From assembly GCF_018129085.1 (NCBI RefSeq), contig NZ_JAAGBB010000005.1:62001-126000 (forward strand): a DNA stretch of 64,000 nucleotides. Direction: 5' to 3'. Below the pieces are notes generated by a model that saw only the letters and a list, made by a program, of their open reading frames with translations, was not told the origin of the DNA and did no database searches. Shown piece by piece: positions 26,501-35,099 of this stretch (positions are counted from its first letter, which is position 1; every line of letters begins with the position of its first letter). Origin of the DNA: Plastoroseomonas hellenica. GTDB lineage: Bacteria; Pseudomonadota; Alphaproteobacteria; Acetobacterales; Acetobacteraceae. Both the position numbers and the translations under genes were made by a program.

Positions 26501-27202
26501 CTACCCGGCCCGCCGGGCCCGGAGCCGCTGCACCAGCAGGTCGCCCGTCGCGCGGACATGCTGCTTCAGCAAGGCGCAGGCCTGCGCCGCGTCCCGAAGC
26601 CGGCACGCGTCCAGGATTGCGCGGTGTTCCTGCTGCGATTGCTCCAGATGCTCCGTCTCGTCCCAGGTGAAGCGCAGGTAGCGCTCGAAATTGATCCGCA
26701 GCGTGGCGATCATCGCGAGTGTCCTCTCCCGGCGGGCCGGGGCATAGAGCGCCTCGTGGAAGCGGGCGTTCAGGGCGATGATCCGGTCCGTCGATCGTGC
26801 CGTGTCGAGTTCGCCCAGGCTCCGCTCGGCCATGGCGAGGTCCGCCTTCGTCATCAGGGGGATCGCCCATTCCAGGGCCTGCGCCTCGATCAGGCTCCGG
26901 AGCTGGGTTGTCTCCCAGGCCTCCTCGGGGTTCATGTGCGCGACGCTGACGCCGCGCCGGGCCTCCGCCGTCAGGACCCCTTCGGCCACGAGCTGCCTGA
27001 ACGCCTCGCGGGCGATCATCTGGCTGACGCCGAAGCGGATGGCGACAGCGTCCTGCCGCAGCCGCTCACCCTCCGGCAAGGCGCCGCGCAGGATCTGCCG
27101 GCGGAGTGCGTCCGCCACCACGGCGGATGCCGGGCGCGGCGCCTCCGCGGCATCCGGAAGCCTTGCGCTGGAAGGGTGCGGCACGCGGAAGATCTCCATC
27201 AT
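26501..27202 (-). CDS. GntR family regulator, FCD (FadR C-terminal) type
   Basis: 233 residues. wHTH: ASAVVADALRRQILRGALPEGERLRQDAVAIRFGVSQMIAREAFRQLVAEGVLTAEARRGVSVAHM. The FCD helical domain carries LRSLIEAQALEWAIPLM, LNARFHEALYAPARRERTLAMI and QQEHRAILDACRLRDAAQACALLKQHV, including likely metal-binding His residues. Divergent from the HAD / MR-MLE / monooxygenase genes; the palindrome at 27224-27239 is 22 bp upstream of its start. Start at the first of two tandem ATGs. Confidence 0.87.
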   Translation of the reverse strand: MMEIFRVPHPSSARLPDAAEAPRPASAVVADALRRQILRGALPEGERLRQDAVAIRFGVSQMIAREAFRQLVAEGVLTAEARRGVSVAHMNPEEAWETTQLRSLIEAQALEWAIPLMTKADLAMAERSLGELDTARSTDRIIALNARFHEALYAPARRERTLAMIATLRINFERYLRFTWDETEHLEQSQQEHRAILDACRLRDAAQACALLKQHVRATGDLLVQRLRARRAG

Positions 27203-27223
27203 GGGGGCGTCTTGCGATCTTAA

Positions 27224-27239
27224 CGATAAACGATTATCG
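27224..27239. promoter_or_regulatory. Operator-like palindrome CGATAA-N4-TTATCG
   Basis: Perfect 6-bp inverted repeat with spacer ACGA in an AT-rich 35-bp stretch, with an outer GCGAT (27214-27218) / ATCGC (27236-27240) pair. It lies between the divergent GntR gene and the HAD gene and probably serves autoregulation and control of the downstream genes. Confidence 0.55.
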
Positions 27240-27271
27240 CTAATCTTCAAGGAGCCTGAACGGAGCCCCCG

Positions 27272-28000
27272 ATGCCCTTCCGCCTCTCCGATTTCGACGC
27301 CGTGACCTTCGACGTCTTCGGAACGCTCATCGACTGGGAGCCCGCCATCGTCGCCTTCCTGCGCCGCTGGGCCGATGGCCACGACAGGTCCGCCCCATCG
27401 GATGCGGAACTGCTGATGGCGTTCGACCGCGCCCGGGCGGTGTTCCAGGCGGAGCGTCCGGCGTATCTCTATCCGGACATCCTGCGCCGCTGCTTCGACC
27501 ACATCGCGGCGGAATTCGGCATCCCCGCCGACGCGGCGACGCGGGACGCCTTCGCCGCTTCCCCGCATGCCTGGCCGGCCTACGCCGACAGTCATGTCGG
27601 GCTGGCGACGCTGCAGCGGCACGCGAAGATCGGCGCGCTCAGCAATATCGACGACGCTTCGCTCCAAAGCGCCTGCCGCCATCTCGATATCCGGTTCGAC
27701 ATCCTGGTCACCGCTGAGAGGGTCGGCGCCTACAAGCCGGACTGGCCGCATTTCCACACGGCAATCGCGGATCTCGAGGCGCTGGGCATCCCGCGCGGGC
27801 GGATCCTCCATGTCGGCCAGAGCCTGCGGGCGGACATCACGCCCGCCAATCGCCTCGGCCTCACATGCGCCTGGATCAATCGCCCCAGCCGCGCCCTTGG
27901 GCTGTCGGGCGAAGGCGCGGCGCAGGCTCGTCCGGATCTCACGGTGTCCAGCCTCGCGGCGCTGGTCGCGATGCTCACCGGCGAACAGGCCATTGCCTGA
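27272..28000 (+). CDS. HAD superfamily hydrolase, haloacid dehalogenase type II-like
   Basis: 242 residues. Motif I is FDAVTFDVFGTLIDWEP (nucleophile Asp in DVFGT, the form used by L-2-haloacid dehalogenases), motif II IGALSNID (Ser/Asn), motif III VGAYKPDWPHF (Lys) and motif IV HVGQSLRADITPANRLGL (Asp). Could dehalogenate a 2-halo acid or hydrolyse a phosphate. Leads a plus-strand group with an enolase-superfamily protein and a flavin monooxygenase, suggesting breakdown of an unusual small organic compound. Confidence 0.82.
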   Translation: MPFRLSDFDAVTFDVFGTLIDWEPAIVAFLRRWADGHDRSAPSDAELLMAFDRARAVFQAERPAYLYPDILRRCFDHIAAEFGIPADAATRDAFAASPHAWPAYADSHVGLATLQRHAKIGALSNIDDASLQSACRHLDIRFDILVTAERVGAYKPDWPHFHTAIADLEALGIPRGRILHVGQSLRADITPANRLGLTCAWINRPSRALGLSGEGAAQARPDLTVSSLAALVAMLTGEQAIA

Positions 28001-28057
28001 TCCCGGCCCGGATGTGCTCCATGGCCGGCGCGGCCTGGGCATGGAAGGGTACGGCGC

Positions 28058-29188
28058 ATGCGCATCATCGCGATCGCGGCCTGCGAGTTCTCCCGGACCC
28101 TGTCGGGCGCGGCCTGGAATCCTGTCTCCCGGTGGCGGGAACGTCGCGCGCCCATCCTGCGGCTGACCGCCTCCGATGGGATCACCGGCATCGGGGAGGG
28201 ATGGTCGCGGCAGCAGGACATCGCGGCGTTCTTCGAACGGCTTCGCCTGGTGGCGCCGCTGCTTCTTGGCGCTGACCCGCTTGATCCGATGGGGCTGAGC
28301 GGCGGCCTGCCCGCCGCGGCCGGCTGGGCCGGCGCCGCGGTCGCCAGCGCGATCGATATGGCGCTCTGGGACATGCGGGCGAAGCGCGAGGGCCGGTCGC
28401 TGCATGCGGCGCTCGGCGGGACGCGGCGCGTGGTGCCGGTCTATGCGAGCGGCGGCCTCTACGTCGACGGCAAGGGGCCCGAGGCGCTGGCTACCGAGAT
28501 GGCCGGCTATGTCGCGCAGGGCTTCACCGGCGTGAAGATGAAGATCGGCGCCTTGTCCTTCGCGGAGGATCACGCACGGGTCCGCATCGTGCGGCAGGCC
28601 ATCGGGCCGCGGACGGAGCTGTTCGTCGATGCGGTCAATCAGCTCGATCGCGACGGCGCGCTGCTCTGGTCGCGCCGCCTCGCCGATCTCGGCGTCGCCG
28701 GCTTGCAGGCGCCGTTGCCCTTCGACGATATCGAGGGCATGGCGATGCTGCAGCGCCAGGGATCCGTGCCGGTCATCGCCTCGGAGGCCGAGTTCCGCCC
28801 CGAGGTCTTCCAGTGCCTGCTGCGCGAGAAGGCGGTCGGCATGCTGCAATTCTGCGTCGGGCTCTGCGGCGGGCCGAGCCGCGCGCTGGCGTTGATCGCC
28901 GAAGCCGCGGCGCATGGCGTGACCGCGACCCCGCAATGCCACGCGACCGCGGTCCTGCAGGCGGCGAGCCTGCATCTCGGCGGCGCGCATCCGAATGCTG
29001 GCAGGGTCGAGTTCCACATGTTCCACGACCATCTCCATGACCTGCTGCCGCCGGGCATGCGGGCGCCGCGTGCCGGCTGCCTCTCCGTCGATGGCGTGAC
29101 GGGACTCGGCATCGCGCCCGAGGCCCTCGACGCGCCGCGCGCCCCGGATACGGGAGAGATCCGGACGCTGTGGTCGATGGCTGCTTGA
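28058..29188 (+). CDS. Mandelate racemase / muconate lactonizing (enolase superfamily) protein with altered metal site
   Basis: 376 residues. N-terminal capping domain and barrel: GVKMKIG (K160, K162: the KxK motif), FVDAVNQ (D191, first metal ligand), GLQAPLPFDDIEG, VPVIASEAEF (E243, third ligand), MLQFCVGLCGG and TPQCHATAV (H295). Compared with mandelate racemase, the second ligand Glu of WIEEP is Gln (Q217), and the Asp of the His-Asp dyad is Cys (C266). Lys, first and third ligands and His remain. Possibly a dehydratase or racemase with changed chemistry. Confidence 0.78.
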   Translation: MRIIAIAACEFSRTLSGAAWNPVSRWRERRAPILRLTASDGITGIGEGWSRQQDIAAFFERLRLVAPLLLGADPLDPMGLSGGLPAAAGWAGAAVASAIDMALWDMRAKREGRSLHAALGGTRRVVPVYASGGLYVDGKGPEALATEMAGYVAQGFTGVKMKIGALSFAEDHARVRIVRQAIGPRTELFVDAVNQLDRDGALLWSRRLADLGVAGLQAPLPFDDIEGMAMLQRQGSVPVIASEAEFRPEVFQCLLREKAVGMLQFCVGLCGGPSRALALIAEAAAHGVTATPQCHATAVLQAASLHLGGAHPNAGRVEFHMFHDHLHDLLPPGMRAPRAGCLSVDGVTGLGIAPEALDAPRAPDTGEIRTLWSMAA

Positions 29189-29242
29189 CGGCGCCGTCGC
29201 ACGATTCCTAGCCTTGTTGCCGCTCGAGCCAAGGACAGCACC

Positions 29243-30610
29243 GTGACGGATGACGACGGCCGGCAGCGGCCGAAGATGAACCTCATGGCGAGCCTGATCG
29301 GGCTCGGCAACCATCTCGGCGGCTGGCGCCATCCGGAGGCCTGGTGGCCGAACACCATGAATTTCGACCATGCGGTCGAGATCGCGAAACTCGCGGAATC
29401 CGGCAAGCTCGACCTGCTCTTCCTCGCCGACGGCAATGCTGTCAGGCAGATGGACAAGCCGACGCTCTTCGCCGCGAACAGCCCGACCGACCGGCCCGCG
29501 GTGTTCGAGCCGCTGACCCTGCTCGCCGCACTGTCCCAGCACACCCGGCACATTGGCTTGTTCGCGACCGCCACCACCACCTATGACGAGCCCTATCTGC
29601 TGGCCCGCCGCTTCGCCTCGCTCGATCATCTCAGCAAGGGGCGCGCCTGCTGGAACGTCGTCACCGGATCTTACGCCGGAGATGCCGTGAATTTCGGCCG
29701 CGCCGAGCATGTCGCGCGCCATGAGCGCTATGCGCGGGCTCGGGAATTCGTCGAGGTCTGCCTCGGCCTCTGGGACAGTTGGGCCGAGGATGCCTTCATC
29801 GAGGACAAGGCGACGGGCCAGTATCTCGATCCGACCAAGGTACAGCGCCTGGACCATGAGGGGCGGTTCTTTTCGGTCCAGGGGCCGCTGAATGTCGCGC
29901 GGCCGCCGCAGGGCCATCCGCTGCTTTTCATGGCCGGGCAATCCGAGCCGGGGCGGGAACTCGCCGCGGAGTTCGCCGAAGGCGTCTTCTCGGTCAGCCT
30001 GACCAGGGAGGAAGGCCAGGCCTTCTACGCCGATATGAAGGGACGGATGGCGAAATTCGGCCGCGACCCGGCATCGCTCCGCATCCTGCCGGGCTGCACC
30101 GTCTATGTCGGGCGGAGCGAGGCCGAGGCCGACGAACTCTATGGCGAGCTGCAGTCGCTGATCCGGCCGGAGCTCGGCGTCGCCTATCTCTCGAAATTCG
30201 TCGAGATGGATCTGAGCCCGTATCCGATCGACGGCCCGCTGCCCGATCTCTCCGGCGAGATCCTCGCCATGCAGAGCTACCGCCACGCGATCGCGGAGAT
30301 GGCGACGCGCGAGAACCTCACCATCCGCCAGACCTATCAGCGCATCGTGCCCTCGATGGGGCATGTGGTGTTCAAGGGCGATGCGCTGCAGGTCGCCGAC
30401 CAGATGGAGGATTGGTACCGGAGCGACGCCTGCGATGGCTTCAATGTCGGGCTGCCGATGATGCCGCGCTGCCTCCGGGACTTCGTCACGCTGGTGGTGC
30501 CGGAGCTGCAGCGGCGCGGGCTGTTCCGCACGGAGTATGCGGGCGGCACGCTGCGCGAGACGATGGGATTGCCGCGCCCGGTACGCCGGCTTCGCGCGCC
30601 GGCGCGTTGA
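29243..30610 (+). CDS. LLM-class flavin-dependent monooxygenase, NtaA/SnaA/DszA type
   Basis: 455 residues, usual for this family. NLMASLIGLGNHLGGWRHPEAWWPNTMNFDHAVEIAKLAESGKLDLLFLADG, FEPLTLLAALSQHTRHIGLFATATTTYDEPYLLARRFASLDHLSKGRACWNVVTG and GHPLLFMAGQSEPGRELAAEFAEGVFSV are diagnostic. It uses reduced FMN from a separate reductase, not encoded in this window. Substrates of relatives include nitrilotriacetate and sulfur heterocycles. GTG start at 29243 with AAGGA upstream; ATG 29276 is possible. Confidence 0.87.
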   Translation: MTDDDGRQRPKMNLMASLIGLGNHLGGWRHPEAWWPNTMNFDHAVEIAKLAESGKLDLLFLADGNAVRQMDKPTLFAANSPTDRPAVFEPLTLLAALSQHTRHIGLFATATTTYDEPYLLARRFASLDHLSKGRACWNVVTGSYAGDAVNFGRAEHVARHERYARAREFVEVCLGLWDSWAEDAFIEDKATGQYLDPTKVQRLDHEGRFFSVQGPLNVARPPQGHPLLFMAGQSEPGRELAAEFAEGVFSVSLTREEGQAFYADMKGRMAKFGRDPASLRILPGCTVYVGRSEAEADELYGELQSLIRPELGVAYLSKFVEMDLSPYPIDGPLPDLSGEILAMQSYRHAIAEMATRENLTIRQTYQRIVPSMGHVVFKGDALQVADQMEDWYRSDACDGFNVGLPMMPRCLRDFVTLVVPELQRRGLFRTEYAGGTLRETMGLPRPVRRLRAPAR

Positions 30611-30742
30611 ACGCCGGGCACGGTTCGTGGCGCTGGCGCCACGAACTGTCGCTCGACGGCATTGCCACTGATCGCTAGCGTCGGGCGCGCTGCCAGGCCG
30701 GCGGGTCTCCACCCGCCACCGCGCATTCTTGGGGAGCGTCCG

Positions 30743-31912
30743 ATGTCTCTCGCCCGCCATCTCCTGGCGTTCGCGTGGCTGCTCGCCGCTGCTTCTGCGC
30801 AAGCCGCCGATCCGCCGGTCACGCCGCTCCTTGGCGAGGTGATGGCGGTGCCACGGGCCGTGCGCGGCTCCGATCTGCGCCAGCACCTGGTCTATGAGCT
30901 CCGCTTCGCCAATGTCACGAACCGCTCGGTCACCCTGACCCGGATCGCGGTGCTCGACCGCGCCAGCGGCGCCGCGGTGCTGGAGATGGGACCGGATGCG
31001 ATCGCCGCCCGCCTGTCGCCGGGCGGCGGGCGGGACGCCACCTCCGCCACGCTCGGCCCGCATCAGTTCGGCGTCGCTTTCCTGCATGTCGCCCTGGCGG
31101 AAGGGCAGCCGGTTCCGGCCGGCCTGCTGCACCAGGTCGATGCCAGCTTCGAAGGCCTCGGCAATATCCTGGGCATGCGGATCGCCACGACGGGCGTCGT
31201 CGCGACGCCGCCCCCGGTGCTCGGCCCGCCGCTGCGCGGCGCCGGCTATGTGGCGGGCGATGGTTGCTGCGATTCCGTCCGCCATGTGCGGGCGCTGCTG
31301 CCGCTCGGCGGCCGGCAGCACCTGGCGCAGCGCTTCGCCATCGACTGGGAGCGGATCGACGACCAGAACCGCCTGGTGGTCGGCGACCTCCGAGATGTCC
31401 GCAGCTACCACATTTTCGGTGATCCGGTCCTGGCGGTGGCCGATGGCGTGGTGGTGGAAGCACGGGACGGGCTGCCGGAGCAGGTGCCGGGCGCGCTGCC
31501 GGCGGGGCTGCCGATCGAGCAGGCGGACGGCAACTATGTGACGCTCGACATCGGCGGTGGCACCTTCGTGCTCTATGCCCATCTGCGATTGAACAGCCTG
31601 CGGGTCCGGACCGGCGATCGCGTCCAGCGTGGCGACCAGATCGGCGAGGTCGGCAATTCCGGCAACAGCCAGGCGCCGCATTTGCACCTGCAGGTGACCG
31701 ACAGCCCGGCGAGCCTGGCCACCGACGGCATCCCCTATGTGTTCGACGCCTTCTTCGTCACCGCGGTGAATGAGGCGGGGACCGCCGATTTCGACCGTGC
31801 CGAGGCGACGGGGTCGCCGATGACCCTGACGCCGCGCAACCCGCCGCTGCGCCTGCGGGATGCGCTGCCGCTCGATCTCAGCATCGTCGAATTCCCTGGC
31901 GCGCCGCCCTAG
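30743..31912 (+). CDS. M23 family metallopeptidase, secreted
   Basis: 389 residues from ATG 30743 (GGGGAG upstream), with signal peptide MSLARHLLAFAWLLAAASAQA. An N-terminal beta-rich region of unknown type covers about residues 20-200. The LytM/M23 domain follows: SYHIFGDPVLAVADGVVVEARDG (His and Asp zinc ligands), NYVTLDIGGGTFVLYAHLRLNSLRVRTGDRVQRGDQIGEVGNSGNSQAPHLHLQV (catalytic His, HxH). Probably a cell-wall or envelope endopeptidase, or a dead relative; all zinc ligands seem present. Confidence 0.82.
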   Translation: MSLARHLLAFAWLLAAASAQAADPPVTPLLGEVMAVPRAVRGSDLRQHLVYELRFANVTNRSVTLTRIAVLDRASGAAVLEMGPDAIAARLSPGGGRDATSATLGPHQFGVAFLHVALAEGQPVPAGLLHQVDASFEGLGNILGMRIATTGVVATPPPVLGPPLRGAGYVAGDGCCDSVRHVRALLPLGGRQHLAQRFAIDWERIDDQNRLVVGDLRDVRSYHIFGDPVLAVADGVVVEARDGLPEQVPGALPAGLPIEQADGNYVTLDIGGGTFVLYAHLRLNSLRVRTGDRVQRGDQIGEVGNSGNSQAPHLHLQVTDSPASLATDGIPYVFDAFFVTAVNEAGTADFDRAEATGSPMTLTPRNPPLRLRDALPLDLSIVEFPGAPP

Positions 31913-32062
31913 GCGGAGACCTGGTCAAGAGACGACGAGCGAGCGGGAGTCGTTCAGAACGACGCCGTCAAAGCCTGACGCGCCCGAACGGTGGAGGCAG
32001 TGTCGCCAGTTGCTGGAGAGGTCGGCGCCATGCGGCACCTGGCGAGAAGCTGAACAATGGAA

Positions 32063-32097
32063 CGCCGGCTGCCCTGTCGTTGGACGGGCAGCCGGCG
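32063..32097. terminator. Strong bidirectional hairpin
   Basis: 12-bp perfect stem CGCCGGCTGCCC (32063-32074) / GGGCAGCCGGCG (32086-32097) with an 11-base loop, between the convergent M23 and PRC-barrel genes, 11 bp past the PRC stop. Runs of T/A are poor on either side, but position and stem strength favour a terminator. Confidence 0.65.
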
Positions 32098-32108
32098 AAT
32101 AGCCTTGC

Positions 32109-32513
32109 TCAGTGGCCGATCACGCCATGTCGACCGTAGTAGTTGTCGACGTCAGCCGACCAGCCGGTGCTGCGATTGTACCAGTCGGCCGACGGATCGT
32201 AGCTCGGCGCGCCCTGGAACTGCTCCTTGGTCATGCCCGTGACGTAGCCGCCCTGGTTGGTATCGTATTTCAGCGCGCTCCAGGGCACCGGGTAGTAGTT
32301 GGTACCGATGCCGAGGAAGCCGCCGAAGGACAGCACCGCATAGGCGACCTTGCCGTCGGTCTTGCCGATCATCACGCTGTGGATGGAGCCGAGGTCGTTG
32401 CCCTGGGTATCGTAGACCGAGGTGCCTTCGACCTTGTCCGAGGAGATCAGGTTGGTGGTCTCGTCCCGCGCGACATCGCCGCTGCGGTCCGACATTCCGC
32501 TGCTCATGCTCAT
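32109..32513 (-). CDS. PRC-barrel domain protein
   Basis: 134 residues from ATG 32513 with AGGAGG ahead. NLISSDKVEGTSVYDTQGNDLGSIHSVMIGKTDGKVAYAVLSFGGFLGIGTNYYPVPWSALKYDTNQGGYV is a complete PRC-barrel. The C-terminal tail (APSYDPSADWYNRSTGWSADVDNYYG) is Tyr/Trp-rich. Such proteins are common stress-induced soluble proteins in alphaproteobacteria, often near CsbD-like genes; a possible CsbD remnant lies just upstream here. Confidence 0.85.
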   Translation of the reverse strand: MSMSSGMSDRSGDVARDETTNLISSDKVEGTSVYDTQGNDLGSIHSVMIGKTDGKVAYAVLSFGGFLGIGTNYYPVPWSALKYDTNQGGYVTGMTKEQFQGAPSYDPSADWYNRSTGWSADVDNYYGRHGVIGH

Positions 32514-32551
32514 GGCAAGTCCTCCTGTTTTGGATGCAGGGAAAATGGATT

Positions 32552-32758
32552 TCATGCGGGTTTGGTTTCGACACGAATTCGGTAGTTGAGCGTTTGGCAC
32601 ACCGGCCCCTGCACGCCTCGACCGCACGCCGGCGTCAGAGCCGGCGGAGACCGCGGAGGGCGCTCGCTGAGCCGTAGCGAGCGCGGGCGATTGGAAGGCG
32701 CTTCCGTCCTCGCCGGCCTGGCCCGGTCGCCAGTGCCTTCGAGTTGATCCTTGTTCAT
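32552..32758 (-). pseudogene. Possible decayed CsbD-like stress gene (N-terminal remnant)
   Basis: The frame starts MNKDQLEGTGDRARP. The first residues, MNKDQLEG, are what CsbD-family proteins begin with, and a GD pair follows. After about residue 12 the frame loses any CsbD character (RTEAPSNRPRSLRLSERPP) and no other frame restores the expected Lys/Ala-rich repeat. The hairpin at 32661-32683 lies within it. Either a truncated gene or a chance start; only the first dozen residues support the idea. Confidence 0.3.
32661..32683. terminator. Hairpin CGCTCGCT / AGCGAGCG
   Basis: 8-bp perfect stem (32661-32668 and 32676-32683) with a 7-base loop in the PRC/orphan intergenic region. It could be a REP-like palindrome or a terminator for a former small gene on the minus strand; no T tract. 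Confidence 0.35.
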
Positions 32759-32837
32759 CAACGCCTATGACGCGCGCTAGAATACCTGTAGCCGCCCGCC
32801 TTCACTGGCTGGCGGCACCGCCAGTAAGGGGCTGACG

Positions 32838-35042
32838 ATGCAGAAAGCCAGTACTTCGGCAGTCAGCGTGCTCGATCGGCGCCCTCGCGCCGCGCGGCCG
32901 CTGGCCGTGGTGCTCGCCGCCGGGATGTTCTTCGCGGCGCTGGCGCCGTCTGCCCGGGTAACGGCCGAGACGGTGGCGCCGCTGACGCTCGCCGCCATGG
33001 CGGAGGCCGATGCGCGGCGCAGCCGTGCCCTGATGCGGATCGACACCGCCATCCGGACGCTTAGCGGCGCCGAGCGCGAAGCGCTGGAATTGCGCTTCGC
33101 GGCTCAGATCGACGCGGCGTTGCTGCCCATGCGAAGCGCGGTCGACGCCGCAAAGCGCGAGATCGATGCCAGCGTCGGCTTCCTCGATGCATTCTCCGCC
33201 GAGCAGCGGGACCTGAAGTTCCGTGAGGCCCTGGCTCGTGCGGGCCTCGCCGCGGCAGCGGAGACGCTGGCGCGCTCCCTGCAGGGGCGGATCGGACAGG
33301 AGATCGGCGCGCTCTACGAGCAGAATCTCGCCAGGCTGAACCAGATCCTGCGGGAGGAGTTTGCCGACCCGCTCGGTCCGCGGGCCGGCGCCCTGGTGCT
33401 GGCGGATCTGGCAGAGCGACTGGCGCGAGCCCCGCGCAGCGAGGTTGCCGGACTGCCTGCGGCGGATCCCGGAATGGGCGGGGAGGTGTCTGCGGTACCG
33501 CTCTTCGCCGGCGGCGCCGCCCTGGCTCTGCGCCGCGTGATGGTGGGACGGATTGGTGGCCAGATGCTGCAACGGCTCGGCGGCGGTCTGGCTGGCCCGG
33601 CGCTCGGCCGCGCTGCTGCGATCTTTGCTCTGTCGCCCGGCAAGGCGACAGGCGTCGGGATCGCGCTCGATGCAGGGATTGCCGCCCTCTCAATCGGTGC
33701 CTTCGTCCTGGAAGGCGGGCGGGCGACACGTACCGCCCTGCAGGACGAATTGGAGAGCTGGTTCATCCACCAGGTTGTCGCCCCGCTCCGCGATCCGGCA
33801 ACACTGCGGGTGATCGCCGACGCCGCGATCGCCGGTGTCGAGGCGCAGCTCCGTCGTGATCGCGACGCGGCCGCCATGCTGGTCGCGCGCCGCTACGCTG
33901 GTGTCTTTGAACAGATGCGCTCACCCGGCTTCGCCGACTTCGCCGCCCGCAGTGGCGACGCCGCCCTGCGGCAGACCCTCTTTGCCGTGCCTGCGGTGTT
34001 CGGTGCGGACTTCGTCGATGTCGACTATGACGTGAAGGTCGAGCTCGCACTTCGCATCCTGCCGACTGATTCGGCGCGCCAGCTCGTGCAACGACACGGC
34101 CGGCGCTTCCTCGACCTGTTCCGCGCACATCCCGAAGATGCCGCCGACGTCGCAAATCGCACTGACGCTCCGCGCGCCTTTGCGCACATCCTGGCGGCTG
34201 GTAGCCCGCAGGACGAGCTCTTGCTCCTGCGTCGCGCTCTCGACCGCCTCGGCGCAATGGACGGCGCGCAGACCGCTGCACTCGTGCTTGCGCGGCGCTT
34301 GGCGCCGGCGGCGCCAGTCGAACTGGTCCATGCCGATGCGCTGGTCCGCCTCGCCGCAATCGCGGGGCCGCTGGAAGCAGCCGCGGCAACCCGGCCGGCG
34401 GAGACGAGCCGGCTCGTCGTGCAGGTGCTTGACGGCAGCCTGTCGCAAGCTGTGCTGACCCGCGTGCTGGGCCGCGCCGAGACGCCGGCGCTGCTCGAAC
34501 TCCTCGATGCCGCCGGGCCGCAACGGTTCGAGGCGCTACTCGGGGTTGCTTCGCGCGAGGAAATCCTGCGCTACCTGCAGAGCGTGCCCGACGCCCAGCG
34601 GATCCTTTTGGCCGATGGGCCGGGCAGCCTCCGCTTCCATCAACTGCCAGCGGGAGGCGGCGTGCGCGCGGTTCTGGCGCGTGAGCGTGTGCGACAGCAG
34701 GTGGGCGGCAGCCTCGACGCGTCGGCGGAGGAGGCGCTCCGTTGGCTGCTTGCGCGCACGGATTTGGCTGCGGCGGAGATCGACTTCGGCTTGTTGCGGA
34801 ACCTCCAGGCGCTCCATATCCCCGGCCCATTGTGGATCGACGGTCTCGCGGTGCCCGTGGCGGGGGTCATCGCGCGCACCGGTCTCCGCTTTCCCCTGCT
34901 GCTGCTGATTCTGCTGGCTGCCGCGCCTGCCATTGCCTGGTGGCTGCGGCTCTTCCCGCGCCGCGGCCTCCGCATCGGAGCCGTGACGCGCTCCGCAATC
35001 GCGGAAGCTGCGCGCAGGAAGTCCTTGCCGCGCGCATTCTGA
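32838..35042 (+). CDS. Unrecognised large membrane-associated protein
   Basis: 734 residues; no family recognised. An N-terminal hydrophobic segment (ARPLAVVLAAGMFFAALAPSARVTA, about 19-43) is a signal peptide or anchor. Residues 45-220 are charged helices with coiled-coil character (AEADARRSRALMRIDTAIRTLSGAEREALEL, LYEQNLARLNQILREEF). A Gly/Ala-rich hydrophobic stretch at about 220-295 has two possible membrane segments. A long helical region follows, and a clear transmembrane helix near the C-terminus (FPLLLLILLAAAPAIAWWLRLFPRR) has a basic tail. Likely exposed to the periplasm between two anchors. Third-position G/C bias looks somewhat weaker than in neighbours. Stands alone with no operon partner. 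Confidence 0.75.
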   Translation: MQKASTSAVSVLDRRPRAARPLAVVLAAGMFFAALAPSARVTAETVAPLTLAAMAEADARRSRALMRIDTAIRTLSGAEREALELRFAAQIDAALLPMRSAVDAAKREIDASVGFLDAFSAEQRDLKFREALARAGLAAAAETLARSLQGRIGQEIGALYEQNLARLNQILREEFADPLGPRAGALVLADLAERLARAPRSEVAGLPAADPGMGGEVSAVPLFAGGAALALRRVMVGRIGGQMLQRLGGGLAGPALGRAAAIFALSPGKATGVGIALDAGIAALSIGAFVLEGGRATRTALQDELESWFIHQVVAPLRDPATLRVIADAAIAGVEAQLRRDRDAAAMLVARRYAGVFEQMRSPGFADFAARSGDAALRQTLFAVPAVFGADFVDVDYDVKVELALRILPTDSARQLVQRHGRRFLDLFRAHPEDAADVANRTDAPRAFAHILAAGSPQDELLLLRRALDRLGAMDGAQTAALVLARRLAPAAPVELVHADALVRLAAIAGPLEAAAATRPAETSRLVVQVLDGSLSQAVLTRVLGRAETPALLELLDAAGPQRFEALLGVASREEILRYLQSVPDAQRILLADGPGSLRFHQLPAGGGVRAVLARERVRQQVGGSLDASAEEALRWLLARTDLAAAEIDFGLLRNLQALHIPGPLWIDGLAVPVAGVIARTGLRFPLLLLILLAAAPAIAWWLRLFPRRGLRIGAVTRSAIAEAARRKSLPRAF

Positions 35043-35099
35043 CGCAGCCCAGCGGCGCGAATCCAGGCACCGCTACGGCGTCGGAACTCCACGCGCGTT

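Larger units (their letters stand above)
32514..32837. other. 324-bp intergenic region between PRC-barrel and orphan membrane protein
   Basis: Holds the promoter of the PRC-barrel gene, a possible CsbD remnant on the minus strand (32552-32758), a hairpin (32661-32683) and, on the plus strand, a short leader before the gene at 32838. Nothing else was recognised. Confidence 0.6.

Noticed and set aside
26501-31687. A 1728-codon open frame on the minus strand running under the HAD, MR/MLE and monooxygenase genes
   Set aside because: Only its last 233 codons (the GntR gene) show protein-like sequence. The rest is the Arg/Gly/His-rich antisense shadow expected at very high GC, and the plus-strand genes have clear domains.
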